The notes: a model not told the origin generated them from the letters alone. A stretch of DNA of 64,000 nucleotides from Pseudoalteromonas sp. EB27 (GCF_001974875.1 NZ_MTQD01000005.1:124001-188000); one strand, 5' to 3'; shown: positions 29,401 through 39,103, numbered from the stretch's first letter. Program-made: numbers and translations.

Positions 29401-30150
29401 TTATTTGATTATTTCATCTGAGGCTTGTGAAGAAATAAGTGTTCCTTCTTCTTCACCCATAATTACGCGTTTTAGCGCGCCTGATTTATTCATGTTAAAT
29501 ACGCTCAATGGCATATTGTGATCGCGGGCTAAAGTAAATGCCGCTAAATCCATAACTTTTAATTCTTTTTCAATGATTTCATTGTAGCTTAAATGGCTGT
29601 AAAGCGTTGCTTCTGGGTTTTTAACAGGATCATCACTGTATACGCCATCAACTTTAGTCGCTTTAATTACTGTATCTGCTTCAATTTCGATACCGCGTAA
29701 ACATGCTGCAGAATCGGTAGTAAAAAATGGATTACCAGTACCCGCTGCAAAAATAACAACGCGGCCAGTTTTCAATAAACTAATTGCTTCAGCCCAGTTA
29801 TAAGCGTCACATACACCATTAAGCGGAATAGCCGACATCAAACGACAATTTACAAATGCACGGTGTAGCGCATCACGCATTGCAAGGCCGTTCATAACCG
29901 TTGCAAGCATACCCATGTGATCGCCGACTACGCGATTCATACCTGCTTCTGCAAGTGACCCACCGCGTAAAAAGTTACCTCCACCAATAACTAAACCCAC
30001 TTCTACGTCGAGCTCAACTAGCTCTTTAATTTCTTGTGCCATACGGTCTAAAACTTTAGGGTCGATGCCGAAGCCTTCGTCTCCCATTAAAGCTTCACCA
30101 CTTAATTTGAGAAGAACACGTCTAAAAATAGGTTTGCGATTGATAGTCAT
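29401..30150 (-). CDS. pyrH: Uridylate kinase
   Basis: 249 residues of the amino-acid-kinase fold. It phosphorylates UMP to UDP and is allosterically controlled by GTP and UTP in proteobacteria. N-terminal [11 protein letters not shown] and [10 protein letters not shown] motifs are intact. It is separated from tsf by a terminator (30185-30228), so it needs its own promoter or readthrough; frr follows directly. Confidence 0.97.
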   Translation of the reverse strand: MTINRKPIFRRVLLKLSGEALMGDEGFGIDPKVLDRMAQEIKELVELDVEVGLVIGGGNFLRGGSLAEAGMNRVVGDHMGMLATVMNGLAMRDALHRAFVNCRLMSAIPLNGVCDAYNWAEAISLLKTGRVVIFAAGTGNPFFTTDSAACLRGIEIEADTVIKATKVDGVYSDDPVKNPEATLYSHLSYNEIIEKELKVMDLAAFTLARDHNMPLSVFNMNKSGALKRVIMGEEEGTLISSQASDEIIK

Positions 30151-30184
30151 AGTATTGGGGCCAACTTTTATTGAATTATGGATA

Positions 30185-30228
30185 AAAAATAACCGCGCTT
30201 ATGTTAAACATAAAAGCGCGGTTATTTT
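30185..30228 (-). terminator. Terminator between tsf and pyrH
   Basis: Arms AAAAATAACCGCGCTT and AAGCGCGGTTATTTT around a 13-base loop, about 80 bp past the tsf stop. A second inverted repeat (GAAGCAAAA 30246-30254 / TTTTGCTTC 30286-30294) lies closer to tsf. Confidence 0.85.
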
Positions 30229-30307
30229 AAAGAATTTCTAGCTGCGAAGCAAAACCAAATAGTACTTTAATTGCATCTAATTTCCTTTTGCTTCACAAAT
30301 AGTAATC

Positions 30308-31159
30308 TTACTTAGCTTTAGCAGCAGCGATTTGAGCAGCAACTTCAGCAGCAAAATCTTCTTCTTTCTTCTCGATACCTTCACCAACTTCTACACGTAC
30401 GAAGCTAGTAACTGTTGCGTTTTTCTCTTTAAGAATATCGCCAACAGATTTTTTAGGCTCCATGATGAAAGCTTGACCAGTAAGAGAAACCTCACCAGTG
30501 AATTTTTTCATACGGCCAACAACCATCTTCTCAGCGATTTCAGCAGGCTTGCCTTCATTCATCGCAATTTCGATTTGTACTTGCTTTTCTTTTTCAACAA
30601 CGTCAGCAGGTACATCTGAAGGTGTTAGGTATTCAGGGCTAGATGCAGCAACGTGCATTGCAACGTGCTTAAGTGTTTCTTCATCAGCAACACCTGCAAC
30701 AACAACACCGATACGATCGCCATGACGGTACTCAACTAGGTTTTCACCAGTTACGTACTGTAAACGACGTACATTGATGTTTTCGCCAATTTTAGTAACT
30801 AGCTCAACACGGTCTTCTTCAAACTTAGCTTGTAAGTCTTCGATAGAGATAGTGTCAGCAATTGCAGCGTCAGCAACTTTATTAGCAAATGCTAAGAAGC
30901 TTACGTCTTTTGCAACGAAATCTGTTTGACAGTTAACTTCTACTAGCACTGCAACACCAGCGTTTTGCTTGATGATGATAGTACCTTCCGCAGCAATGTT
31001 ACCTGCTTTTTTAGCAGCTTTAGCAGCGCCACTTTTACGCATGTTTTCAATCGCTAACTCGATGTCGCCATCAGTCTCAGTTAACGCTTTTTTACAATCC
31101 ATCATGCCAGCGCCTGTGCGCTCGCGTAATTCTTTAACTAGGGCAGTAGTTACAGCCAT
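30308..31159 (-). CDS. tsf: Translation elongation factor Ts
   Basis: 283 residues. The exchange factor that reloads EF-Tu with GTP. The N-terminal UBA-like domain contains [16 protein letters not shown], the family signature, and the core includes [11 protein letters not shown]. It follows rpsB after 103 bp that hold an internal hairpin. It forms the rpsB-tsf operon. Confidence 0.98.
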   Translation of the reverse strand: MAVTTALVKELRERTGAGMMDCKKALTETDGDIELAIENMRKSGAAKAAKKAGNIAAEGTIIIKQNAGVAVLVEVNCQTDFVAKDVSFLAFANKVADAAIADTISIEDLQAKFEEDRVELVTKIGENINVRRLQYVTGENLVEYRHGDRIGVVVAGVADEETLKHVAMHVAASSPEYLTPSDVPADVVEKEKQVQIEIAMNEGKPAEIAEKMVVGRMKKFTGEVSLTGQAFIMEPKKSVGDILKEKNATVTSFVRVEVGEGIEKKEEDFAAEVAAQIAAAKAK

Positions 31160-31220
31160 TAGTAAATCCTCAAATCTGAAATCAGGTTAGATAAGCGGGT
31201 TACCCGCTCGACAAGAATAG

Positions 31221-31251
31221 CAAGTCTTCACCTTAAAAAGATGAAGACTTG
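31221..31251 (-). terminator. Hairpin in the rpsB-tsf spacer, possible attenuator
   Basis: Perfect 10-bp arms CAAGTCTTCA (31221-31230) and TGAAGACTTG (31242-31251) with an 11-base loop. A smaller AGCGGGT/ACCCGCT hairpin lies beside it. There is no following T-run on the minus strand, so it may stabilise or process the mRNA or act as a partial attenuator that sets the S2:EF-Ts ratio. Confidence 0.5.
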
Positions 31252-31262
31252 ATGACAGCTAA

Positions 31263-31991
31263 TTACTCAGCTTCAACGAAATCGTCTTTCTCAGCTTGAG
31301 CAACGATGTTATTCTCGCGACCTTCAGTAATAGCAGCTGCAACAGCGCTAGTGTAAAGGCTTACAGCACGGATAGCATCATCATTACCTGGAACGATGTA
31401 ATCAACACCGTCTGGGTTAGAGTTAGTATCAACGATTGCAACAACAGGAATACCTAGGTTGTTTGCTTCACGGATAGCAATGTGCTCGTGGTCAGCATCG
31501 ATAACGAAAAGCGCGTCTGGAAGACCGCCCATGTTTTTGATACCACCAAGGCTCTTTTCAAGCTTTTCCATTTCGCGGTTAAGCATTAACGTTTCTTTCT
31601 TAGTTAACTTCTCGAAAGTTCCGTCTTGGCTTTGTGCTTCAAGGTCTTTAAGACGCTTGATTGATTGACGTACAGTTTTCCAGTTAGTCAACATACCACC
31701 TAACCAACGGTGATTTACGAAGAACTGGTCGCTTTCTAAAGCAGCTGATTTAACTGCGTCGCTTGCTGCGCGCTTAGTACCAACGAAAAGAACTTTACCT
31801 TTGTTTGCTGCAGCACTTGATAAAAACTTAAGTGCGTCGTTGAACATTGGTACAGTTTGCTCAAGGTTGATGATATGTACACGGTTACGTGTGCCGAAGA
31901 TGAAAGGCTTCATCTTAGGGTTCCAGTAACGTGCTTGGTGACCAAAGTGAACACCAGCTTGAAGCATATCGCGCATTGAAACGTTTGCCAT
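31263..31991 (-). CDS. rpsB: 30S ribosomal protein S2
   Basis: 242 residues. Begins [19 protein letters not shown] and contains the conserved [13 protein letters not shown] segment and a C-terminal acidic tail. It is the first gene of the rpsB-tsf operon, with a promoter about 185 bp upstream and a long leader. S2 autogenous control through such a leader is established in E. coli; here it is inferred from the layout. Confidence 0.98.
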   Translation of the reverse strand: MANVSMRDMLQAGVHFGHQARYWNPKMKPFIFGTRNRVHIINLEQTVPMFNDALKFLSSAAANKGKVLFVGTKRAASDAVKSAALESDQFFVNHRWLGGMLTNWKTVRQSIKRLKDLEAQSQDGTFEKLTKKETLMLNREMEKLEKSLGGIKNMGGLPDALFVIDADHEHIAIREANNLGIPVVAIVDTNSNPDGVDYIVPGNDDAIRAVSLYTSAVAAAITEGRENNIVAQAEKDDFVEAE

Positions 31992-32176
31992 TTTATAGAT
32001 CCTCTATAGTTGTTTAGGGTTAGGCCTCCACATATCCCATAGCACCAACACCGAAGTAATTAAACTTCAAATGCACCCAAGTGTATGTGACGATACGTGT
32101 GTGTGTTAAAATAAAATTGTGTTTGCCTTAAATACAAAAAATCATTTAAGAATTTATTTGTAAAAAGACGGCGCGC

Positions 32177-32205
32177 TTTATACCATATTAAAATTAAATA
32201 CTCAA
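32177..32205 (-). promoter_or_regulatory. Promoter of rpsB-tsf
   Basis: On the minus strand, TTGAGT (32200-32205), a 17-bp spacer and TATAAA (32177-32182), followed by GCGCGCC, a GC-rich discriminator typical of stringently controlled ribosomal promoters. The leader to the rpsB ATG would be about 180 nt (31992-32170), long enough for the S2-binding leader known from gammaproteobacteria. Confidence 0.7.
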
Positions 32206-32262
32206 CGTCGCGTGCAAAATTTGTTCGGCGATAAATGTTAAAAACTCAACTTTGGAGCCTCA

Positions 32263-33048
32263 ATGAGCGCTATTATCAAGACCCCTGAAGAAATAGAGAA
32301 AATGCGCGTAGCTGGGCGCTTAGCGGCCGATGTACTTGAAATGATCGGCCCTCATGTAGTGCCAGGTGTTACCACCGATGAGCTAAATACACTTTGTCAT
32401 GATTATATTGTTAATGTGCAACAAGCAATCCCTGCTCCGTTAAATTATCATGGCTTTCCAAAATCAGTTTGTACGTCAGTTAATCATGTTATTTGTCACG
32501 GAATTCCAAATGACAAAGCATTAAAAGAAGGTGACAGCGTTAATATTGACGTAACGGTCATTAAAGATGGTTACCACGGCGATACATCTAAAATGTTCCA
32601 CGTTGGTACACCAAATATTCAAGCTAAACGTCTTGCAGAAGTAACACAAGAAAGCCTATACCTTGCTATTAAAATGGTAAAACCAGGTGTGCGTTTAGGT
32701 GATATTGGTGAAGCAATTCAAAAATATGCAGAGAGCTTTAATTACTCAATTGTACGTGAGTATTGCGGCCACGGTATTGGCGCAGGATTTCATGAAGAAC
32801 CACAAATAATGCATTACGGTAAAGCCGGTACTGGCGAAGCCTTAAAAGCAGGTATGTGTTTAACTATTGAACCTATGGTTAATGCGGGTAAACGCCAATG
32901 TAAGCTTCTTAAAGATGAGTGGACAGTAGTTACACGCGACCGTAGTTTGTCTGCACAGTGGGAACACACATTATTAGTGACTGAAAATGGTGTTGAAATT
33001 TTAACGCTACGATCAGATGATACAATCGACAGGATCATAGAACACTAA
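32263..33048 (+). CDS. map: Methionine aminopeptidase, type I
   Basis: 261 residues. It removes the initiator Met from nascent proteins with a dinuclear metal centre. Ligand regions are DVTVIKDGYHGDTSKMF (two Asp), EYCGHGIGAGFHEEPQI (His), TIEPMV (Glu) and QWEHTLLV (Glu). It diverges from rpsB, as in E. coli. TTTGGAGCC precedes the ATG. glnD follows 30 bp later. Confidence 0.97.
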   Translation: MSAIIKTPEEIEKMRVAGRLAADVLEMIGPHVVPGVTTDELNTLCHDYIVNVQQAIPAPLNYHGFPKSVCTSVNHVICHGIPNDKALKEGDSVNIDVTVIKDGYHGDTSKMFHVGTPNIQAKRLAEVTQESLYLAIKMVKPGVRLGDIGEAIQKYAESFNYSIVREYCGHGIGAGFHEEPQIMHYGKAGTGEALKAGMCLTIEPMVNAGKRQCKLLKDEWTVVTRDRSLSAQWEHTLLVTENGVEILTLRSDDTIDRIIEH

Positions 33049-33078
33049 TAATAAATAAGAAATTAGGAGCCAGCCCAC

Positions 33079-35697
33079 GTGGCATTACCCAACAAAGTAA
33101 AAAAGTTGCTTAGCGATGCTGAGCAACTTAGTGATTATCGCGATTGTTCTAGCTATTTTTATAAATGGTTACATAACGAATTTTCTAAACAACCGGTTGG
33201 GAATTTAATTAATGCCCGGGCTGAGTTTATTGACCGCCTACTCATTAAGCTTTTTCATGTTTACGACTTAGCACGCGAACCTGATTTAGCATTAATAGCT
33301 GTGGGCGGGTACGGACGTGGCGAGCTACACCCCTACTCCGACATCGACTTTTTATTGCTTGTAACTAAACCGCCAAGCGAAGAAATATGCGAAAAAATAG
33401 GCCAGTTTGTTACCATGCTATGGGATCTCAACTTAGAGATTGGACACAGCGTGCGCACGATAGAACAAGCCATTGAGCAAAAACGTGAAGACGTTACTTT
33501 TGCCACCAGCTTGCTCGAAAGTCGCCTTATTTTTGGTAACCACATTGAGTTTGAAAAACTCAAAATGCATATTCTTGAAACGCCAGTATGGCGCTCAGGC
33601 GAATTTTTTACTGCCAAAGTTCAAGAACAAAATTTACGCCACAGAAAGTGCCACGGCACCGCGTATAATCTTGAGCCAAACATTAAAGAAAACCCAGGTG
33701 GTCTGCGCGACTTACAAACCATTATTTGGGTGGCAAAAAAGCACTTTAGAACCGAAACCCTGCAAGAATTAATAAGCCACGGATACTTAACTCACGAAGA
33801 GTTTCAAGAGCTTTCTGAGTGCCTAGAAAACCTATGGAACATTCGCTTTGCACTGCATCTAGCTGCAGGTCGAGCGGAAAACCGCTTATTGTTTGATCAT
33901 CAACCGCTAGCCGCCGAAATTTTAGGTTTTGGTAGCGACGGCAAAGCGTCTGTTGAGCGTATGATGAAGCGCTTGTTTAGAATAATGAGCCGCGTGCGCG
34001 AACTTAACCAAATGCTACTTTCATACTTTGAACAAAGTATAATGCCCGAAAGTAGTGCTGTGGTAGCAATAGAACTCGACAGAAACTTTGAGCAAGTAGG
34101 TCATCAAATACGCGTAAAAGATCCGTCGGTATTTTTTAGACGTGACCAACTCTTTGTATTGTTTGAGCACATAGCCGATAACCCAGCAATAACGCATATT
34201 TACCCAAGTACTATTCGTACTATTCGCCAAGTGCGCCGTCGTTTATTGGGTGACTTACAAGATTATGCAGCCTGTCGTGAAGCCTTTTTACGCCTTGTTA
34301 AACACCCTAACGGCATGGGCCGCGCATTTACATTAATGCACAAGCACGGCATGCTTGCCGCCTACTTACCGCAGTGGCGTAATATATTTGGGCAAATGCA
34401 GTTTGATTTGTTTCACGCTTACACCGTAGATGAGCACACCCACAAATTAATCAAAAATATTTACGAATATTTTGATAAAACAGGCATTAGTGAGTTTCCT
34501 ATTTGTAGTGAAATAGTCACTCGAATGGACAAACCAGAGCTACTTTATTTAGCCGGTATATTTCACGACATTGCTAAAGGCCGAGGTGGTGACCACTCAG
34601 AGCTTGGCGCTGTTGACGCAATAGCATTTGCTAAATTACATGGTTTTTCATCGGTGGATGCAAAACTCGTTGCATGGCTTGTAAGTAACCATTTACTTAT
34701 GTCGGTTACCGCACAGCGTAAAGATATTAACGACCCTGCTGTAATAAAAGACTTCGCTACACGCGTTAAAACAGAGCGCCAACTCGACTACTTATATTGT
34801 TTAACCGTTGCCGACATACGTGCAACCAACGACAACTTATGGAACGATTGGAAAAACACCCTACTGCGTGAGCTATACTTACACACGCAGCGCGCTTTGC
34901 GCCTAGGGCTCGAAAACCCAATGGATCAACGCGACCAAATTCGCGATAAAAAGCACCAAGCTAAACAACGCTTAATAAATCTGGGTTATGCCGAGGAAAA
35001 AATTGATTTAATTTGGAGCCGCTTTAAAGCTAATTACTTTACCGCCTTTAGCGAACAGCAAATATCATGGCAAAGTGAGCATTTATTAAGTAGCACAGAC
35101 TTAAGCCAGCCAAGTGTTATTGTATCTAACAAAGCTATGCATGGTGGCACACAAGTATTTGTATACAGCCCCTACTCTGGCCCACTGTTTGCCCGATTAG
35201 TAAGTGTAATTGGCTCTAAAAAAGCACAAATACAACATGCGCAAGTACTGACCACTAAAGACGGTTACGTCTTGTTTAGCTTTGTAATACTTGAAGTAAG
35301 TGGTGACCCTATTGCAAGTGGTCGAGCACAATCAATTAAACGCGGGCTTGAGCAAGCACTGAGCGATCCGCGTAAAAAGATTCGCTTTAAAAAGAGCCGC
35401 TCTCAACGTTTTAAAGATTTTAATATTAAACCTAAAATTGTGTTGCGCCCACATGCACGCAAAGACCGCAGCTTAATAGAAATTCAAGCTGTCGATATAC
35501 AAGGTTTACTAACCAAAATAGCCGAAGTTTTCCAAGCGCATTTACTACATATTCACGCTGCCCGTATTACAACGGTAGGTGAACGAGCCGAGGATTTCTT
35601 TGTTGTATCAAATAACGAATACCAAGCGCTGACTGATGAAGAGCAAGCAAAAATTCATCAGGCATTACGTAAAAAATTCAACGCCGAAACAGAATAG
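33079..35697 (+). CDS. glnD: Bifunctional PII uridylyltransferase / uridylyl-removing enzyme
   Basis: 872 residues, GTG start with GGAG upstream. The nucleotidyltransferase domain has GGYGRGELHPYSDID (catalytic D88 and D90), the HD hydrolase domain carries FHDIAKGRGGDHS, and two ACT domains at the C-terminus sense glutamine. It modifies PII (GlnB/GlnK) to report nitrogen status. The map-glnD-dapD order is conserved in gammaproteobacteria; dapD follows nine bases later. Confidence 0.97.
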   Translation: MALPNKVKKLLSDAEQLSDYRDCSSYFYKWLHNEFSKQPVGNLINARAEFIDRLLIKLFHVYDLAREPDLALIAVGGYGRGELHPYSDIDFLLLVTKPPSEEICEKIGQFVTMLWDLNLEIGHSVRTIEQAIEQKREDVTFATSLLESRLIFGNHIEFEKLKMHILETPVWRSGEFFTAKVQEQNLRHRKCHGTAYNLEPNIKENPGGLRDLQTIIWVAKKHFRTETLQELISHGYLTHEEFQELSECLENLWNIRFALHLAAGRAENRLLFDHQPLAAEILGFGSDGKASVERMMKRLFRIMSRVRELNQMLLSYFEQSIMPESSAVVAIELDRNFEQVGHQIRVKDPSVFFRRDQLFVLFEHIADNPAITHIYPSTIRTIRQVRRRLLGDLQDYAACREAFLRLVKHPNGMGRAFTLMHKHGMLAAYLPQWRNIFGQMQFDLFHAYTVDEHTHKLIKNIYEYFDKTGISEFPICSEIVTRMDKPELLYLAGIFHDIAKGRGGDHSELGAVDAIAFAKLHGFSSVDAKLVAWLVSNHLLMSVTAQRKDINDPAVIKDFATRVKTERQLDYLYCLTVADIRATNDNLWNDWKNTLLRELYLHTQRALRLGLENPMDQRDQIRDKKHQAKQRLINLGYAEEKIDLIWSRFKANYFTAFSEQQISWQSEHLLSSTDLSQPSVIVSNKAMHGGTQVFVYSPYSGPLFARLVSVIGSKKAQIQHAQVLTTKDGYVLFSFVILEVSGDPIASGRAQSIKRGLEQALSDPRKKIRFKKSRSQRFKDFNIKPKIVLRPHARKDRSLIEIQAVDIQGLLTKIAEVFQAHLLHIHAARITTVGERAEDFFVVSNNEYQALTDEEQAKIHQALRKKFNAETE

Positions 35698-35706
35698 AGG
35701 ACACAC

Positions 35707-36534
35707 ATGTCAGATTTAAAAACGATGATCGAAAACGCATGGGACAACCGCGATAGCATTAGCCCAAGCACAGTATCAAGCGACGTAAAACAAGCTATTA
35801 TCGACGCACTTGATTTACTTGATAGCGGCGCAGCACGCGTTGCTGAAAAAATATCAGGTGAATGGGTTGTACACCAGTGGCTTAAAAAAGCAGTGTTACT
35901 GTCGTTTCGTATTCGCGACAATCAACCAATGAACGACGGCGTAAATCAGTTTTACGACAAAGTACCGCTTAAATTTAGCGACTACACGCCAGAGCAATTT
36001 CAGCAAGGCGGTATGCGCGTAGTACCAAACGCTGTAGCACGTAAAGGCAGCTTTGTAGGTAAAAACGTAGTACTTATGCCATCGTATGTAAATATTGGCG
36101 CATACGTTGACGACGGCACCATGGTTGATACATGGGCGACTGTAGGCTCGTGTGCACAAATTGGTAAGAACGTACATTTATCAGGTGGCGTTGGCATAGG
36201 CGGCGTTTTAGAGCCTCTACAAGCTAACCCAACTATCATTGAAGATAACTGTTTTATTGGCGCTCGTTCGGAAATTGTTGAAGGGGTAATTGTTGAAGAA
36301 GGCGCAGTTATTTCAATGGGTGTTTACATCAGCCAAAGTACCCGTATTTATGACCGCGAAACTGGCGAAATTTATTACGGCCGCGTACCAGCAGGCGCTG
36401 TAGTTGTTCCTGGTGCACTACCGTCAAAAGATGGCACTCACAGCCTTTATGCTGCAATCATCGTGAAAAAAGTAGATAAACAAACACGTGAAAAAGTAGG
36501 CATAAACGCCCTACTACGCTCAATTGATGAGTAA
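35707..36534 (+). CDS. dapD: 2,3,4,5-tetrahydropyridine-2,6-dicarboxylate N-succinyltransferase
   Basis: 275 residues, the usual length. It transfers succinyl from succinyl-CoA in the succinylase branch of lysine and diaminopimelate synthesis. An N-terminal helical domain is followed by a left-handed beta-helix (about 100-235) with [20 protein letters not shown] precedes the ATG. Last core gene before the accessory cassette. Confidence 0.97.
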   Translation: MSDLKTMIENAWDNRDSISPSTVSSDVKQAIIDALDLLDSGAARVAEKISGEWVVHQWLKKAVLLSFRIRDNQPMNDGVNQFYDKVPLKFSDYTPEQFQQGGMRVVPNAVARKGSFVGKNVVLMPSYVNIGAYVDDGTMVDTWATVGSCAQIGKNVHLSGGVGIGGVLEPLQANPTIIEDNCFIGARSEIVEGVIVEEGAVISMGVYISQSTRIYDRETGEIYYGRVPAGAVVVPGALPSKDGTHSLYAAIIVKKVDKQTREKVGINALLRSIDE

Positions 36535-36540
36535 TAGTCG

Positions 36541-36567
36541 GTTGGGTTGAGTGAAACGAAACCCAAC
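36541..36567. repeat. Short palindromic hairpin after dapD
   Basis: Arms GTTGGGTT (36541-36548) and AACCCAAC (36560-36567) around GAGTGAAACGA, seven bases past the dapD stop. Sequences like this (GTTGGGTT...AACCCAAC) recur between genes in many proteobacteria, from memory. No T-run follows, so it is a repeat or mRNA-end hairpin rather than a canonical terminator. Confidence 0.5.
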
Positions 36568-36621
36568 GATACATTGAAGTTAAGTGTTTTAGCTAAATTT
36601 TAATTGTATATAGAAAGCTCT

Positions 36622-36643
36622 AAGCCCTTTTAATAGGGCTTTT
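36622..36643 (+). terminator. Terminator between dapD and the accessory cassette
   Basis: Arms AAGCCCT and AGGGCTT with a six-base loop and a following TTT run on the plus strand, four bases from the stop of the DUF4435 gene. The AAAAG flank makes it partly usable from the minus strand too. It lies between two convergent genes. Confidence 0.6.
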
Positions 36644-36646
36644 CAC

Positions 36647-37492
36647 TTAAGGCGTTGCTGTCAAGTTTTCTAATACGGACTTCACCCCGCAATTTTTCAT
36701 TAATCTTGATGTTAAGGATTGCATTAAATGATCCACATTAGTTAGTGAACTAAAGTCACCACCATTCTGTGAACAGTGAAATTTCAAATATCTAAAAAAT
36801 GATTTTTTTATCAATTTACCTGGAAAACAAATTGATAAACACTCGCCTTTTAAATGACTTTGATTGAAATAAGTTAAGCATCTTTGTATGGTGACTCCCA
36901 TCTCACTAGTCAATTGCATGGTTAGTTTATTTACTTTATTTGAGCAAATTCCCCAATTATCCCTATTTTGGACGATATCAGTCTCACCCCAACCTTTTTT
37001 TTCTTGCATATAGTTTTTTTGATAATAGAAAAGAACTGCGATAAGTTCGGATAGCTCCTCTTCCCAGTTTTTGGTAAGTTCATCAAGACTAAGCCATTGA
37101 CTCACTTCATCTATAGTTGAATTAGATAGGCTAGCAAAAAGTGGAGCTAAAACATCAACTGAGAAATAATAGTTTTCAATACTATAAACTTCTAATGGAA
37201 CTATTCTTTTGTCTAACAAGTCAATATTCGGGTCATCAAAATCTCTGTCAAGGACTACTTTGACACTAACATTAGGCTTCTCTTGCAGCCAGCACAGTAT
37301 ATTCGGTTTACCACCTCCAGAACCTATTATTGGCTTATCAAACTGAAAGCCATAATCTTTAAGTTGAGATAACAGCTCACTAAAAATTGGTTTATCACAA
37401 TCCCCTTCAACTACAATATAAAATCCATTTGTATCCATTTCAGCTGCTTTAAATACATCTGCTGATGTGTAATTAAGTCCATTACTCATCAT
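36647..37492 (-). CDS. DUF4435/TOPRIM protein, AriB-like effector of a PARIS-type defence pair
   Basis: 281 residues. VVEGDCDKPIF (E29) near the N-terminus, GSGGGKPN (57-64) and VVLDRDFDDP (D82, D84) form a TOPRIM-like acidic set, and PLEVYSIENYYF matches the IEN motif of DUF4435. In PARIS, AriB is the DUF4435 TOPRIM nuclease that AriA holds inactive and releases on sensing phage anti-restriction proteins; it then cleaves tRNA. The start overlaps the ATPase gene by 11 bp, so the two are cotranslated. AGA-rich codon use and AT-rich flanks suggest transfer. Alternatives: AbiL-type or another OLD-related ATPase-TOPRIM pair. The domain reading is good; the system name is inference. Confidence 0.72.
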   Translation of the reverse strand: MMSNGLNYTSADVFKAAEMDTNGFYIVVEGDCDKPIFSELLSQLKDYGFQFDKPIIGSGGGKPNILCWLQEKPNVSVKVVLDRDFDDPNIDLLDKRIVPLEVYSIENYYFSVDVLAPLFASLSNSTIDEVSQWLSLDELTKNWEEELSELIAVLFYYQKNYMQEKKGWGETDIVQNRDNWGICSNKVNKLTMQLTSEMGVTIQRCLTYFNQSHLKGECLSICFPGKLIKKSFFRYLKFHCSQNGGDFSSLTNVDHLMQSLTSRLMKNCGVKSVLENLTATP

Positions 37493-38906
37493 AAGAGTAG
37501 CACTCCAAGATATTGATCATTAAAGCATTTTCAGGGATTACAGCTGGGGAGTGAGTGGCTACTATTATCTGCATTTCAGGTGAAATCTCGTTAATAGCTG
37601 GAATAATTTTCCTCTGCCATTCAAGATGTAAGCTTAACTCAGGCTCATCCGCTATAAATAATGTACTTTTACTAACGGCTGATAAACATACCCGCGCTAA
37701 TATTGCTAAAATATGTTTTTCTCCTGATGATAGCTCATGAAATTGAACAACTTTTCCATTAAAGCGGATTTCAAAATTTCCAGAAGTACCTAATCTAAAT
37801 TTTTTATTCTTCGTCAAAAAGGTATTCATTTGCGATTCAAATGATCGAAAGGGAGATAACGCCATGTCCTTTTTCTTCTGAGCTTTTTTAATATCCTCGA
37901 TAGCATGACTGAATTTTCGATTAAATTTAATTGAAGCTAAACACCTAAAGTAAGCCTTAGAATACTCTTCATTTAAACTAATCAATTTGGTACTCTCTAT
38001 CTCTTTCCCTCCACTCTGAGCTTGTTGTAAAGCTCTTGATGTCTCTAAAACATCTTCTTGAGTTTCTCTCCATATAGAAAAGTGTCGCTCTACTTTTTTT
38101 GTACTAATGGTTATGTTGGCATCTTCGATATCATTAATTACCTGCTCTTTCTGTTCTTCGGTATAATCCGATACACTGCCACTGTCGGTCAAGGCTCTAA
38201 GAACTTCCATATCCTGCTTTATTGATGCATCACTATCAGTAAATAGTAGATGTTCGAACATTTTGGACTTTAACTTCTCTAATTCAACGCCAACTTTTGA
38301 GTTAGCTGAGCCATAGCGACCAACAAACTCTTCCTGTAAATCAGATAACATCTGTACATAAGGATCGTTTCCACCTTCAATATTTCTCAATCTTCTTTTG
38401 GCTACAACAGACTCATGCCCTCTAAGTAAAGGTACATAAGTAGCAGCTAATATTGATTCTATTAATATTTTCACTCGATAAGATGAAATATTAAAACCTT
38501 CGTCATCAAGCGATATTGTTATTGAGTCACCTTTTTTTATAGGTAAATCAATTTCAGGTACGGTTCTTAGAAATGCAACTCGAGAAAGTGTACCTCGTTC
38601 ACATTTAGGTGTAAGACCTACATGAAAGTTATATGTAATTTCATTATCAGTCCTACTAGCAGTAAACATCTTAGAAGGTCTTTTGTTACCTTCTTTAAGT
38701 GTATAAATAGTTATAGACGAAAATTTAATTTTTTTAAGGTACTCCAACTGACAATTCAAAGTACCAACTAAAAGGTTTATAAATACTGTCTTTCCTGACC
38801 CATTAACACCATGTATACAATTAACATTATTACTCAATTCCATTTCCAGCTGTGTTTTTGAATCAAATAATCCTTTCACAACGGCTCTCTTTAAATAGAC
38901 TTCCAT
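37482..38906 (-). CDS. ABC-type AAA ATPase, AriA-like sensor of a PARIS-type defence pair
   Basis: 474 residues from ATG 38906, which has AAGGTGAGG just upstream; a GTG three codons earlier is weaker. Walker A GVNGSGKT (33-40), a long charged helical insertion (about 190-350), ABC-like signature LSSGEKH (392-397 region), Walker B LFIADEPELSLH (D420, E421) and switch His in VATHSP (H452). This is the SMC/Rad50-like AAA_15/AAA_21 layout of AriA, AbiLi and OLD proteins. No nuclease domain is fused; the TOPRIM part is the next gene. Runs such as K-R-R-L-R are encoded with AGA, unlike the CGT/CGC of neighbouring genes. Confidence 0.78.
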   Translation of the reverse strand: MEVYLKRAVVKGLFDSKTQLEMELSNNVNCIHGVNGSGKTVFINLLVGTLNCQLEYLKKIKFSSITIYTLKEGNKRPSKMFTASRTDNEITYNFHVGLTPKCERGTLSRVAFLRTVPEIDLPIKKGDSITISLDDEGFNISSYRVKILIESILAATYVPLLRGHESVVAKRRLRNIEGGNDPYVQMLSDLQEEFVGRYGSANSKVGVELEKLKSKMFEHLLFTDSDASIKQDMEVLRALTDSGSVSDYTEEQKEQVINDIEDANITISTKKVERHFSIWRETQEDVLETSRALQQAQSGGKEIESTKLISLNEEYSKAYFRCLASIKFNRKFSHAIEDIKKAQKKKDMALSPFRSFESQMNTFLTKNKKFRLGTSGNFEIRFNGKVVQFHELSSGEKHILAILARVCLSAVSKSTLFIADEPELSLHLEWQRKIIPAINEISPEMQIIVATHSPAVIPENALMINILECYSYDE

Positions 38907-39045
38907 GAACCTCACCTTATTTTAATAAACAATTTGGAATTGATTTTACTCTTTTAGTTATAAAATATATAAATATTTTTATATTAGAAGGATAATAATT
39001 AGATAGGTACTAGCTAATATTTTTCTACTATAGATCATTCTCCCA
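38907..39045 (-). other. AT-rich spacer upstream of the ATPase gene
   Basis: 139 bp, noticeably more AT-rich than other spacers here, with runs such as ATATAAATATTTTTATAT. It must contain the cassette promoter, but so many TATA-like hexamers occur that none can be chosen. AAGGTGAGG at its end is the ribosome-binding site. Confidence 0.5.
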
Positions 39046-39087
39046 AAACCAAAAAAGCACTTATAAAAATAAGTGCTTTTTTGGTTT
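39046..39087 (-). terminator. Strong terminator after phhB
   Basis: 19-bp arms AAACCAAAAAAGCACTTAT (39046-39064) and its complement (39069-39087) around AAAA. It works on both strands and insulates the accessory cassette from phhAB. Confidence 0.92.
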
Positions 39088-39103
39088 GCTCAATTAGTGT
39101 GGT

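Noticed and set aside
36647..38906. Gabija, Septu or single-protein OLD nuclease
   Set aside because: Gabija pairs a fused ATPase-TOPRIM protein with a UvrD-like helicase, and Septu has an HNH partner; neither is seen. The ATPase has no fused TOPRIM domain, and the second gene carries DUF4435 features, so PARIS or AbiL fits better.
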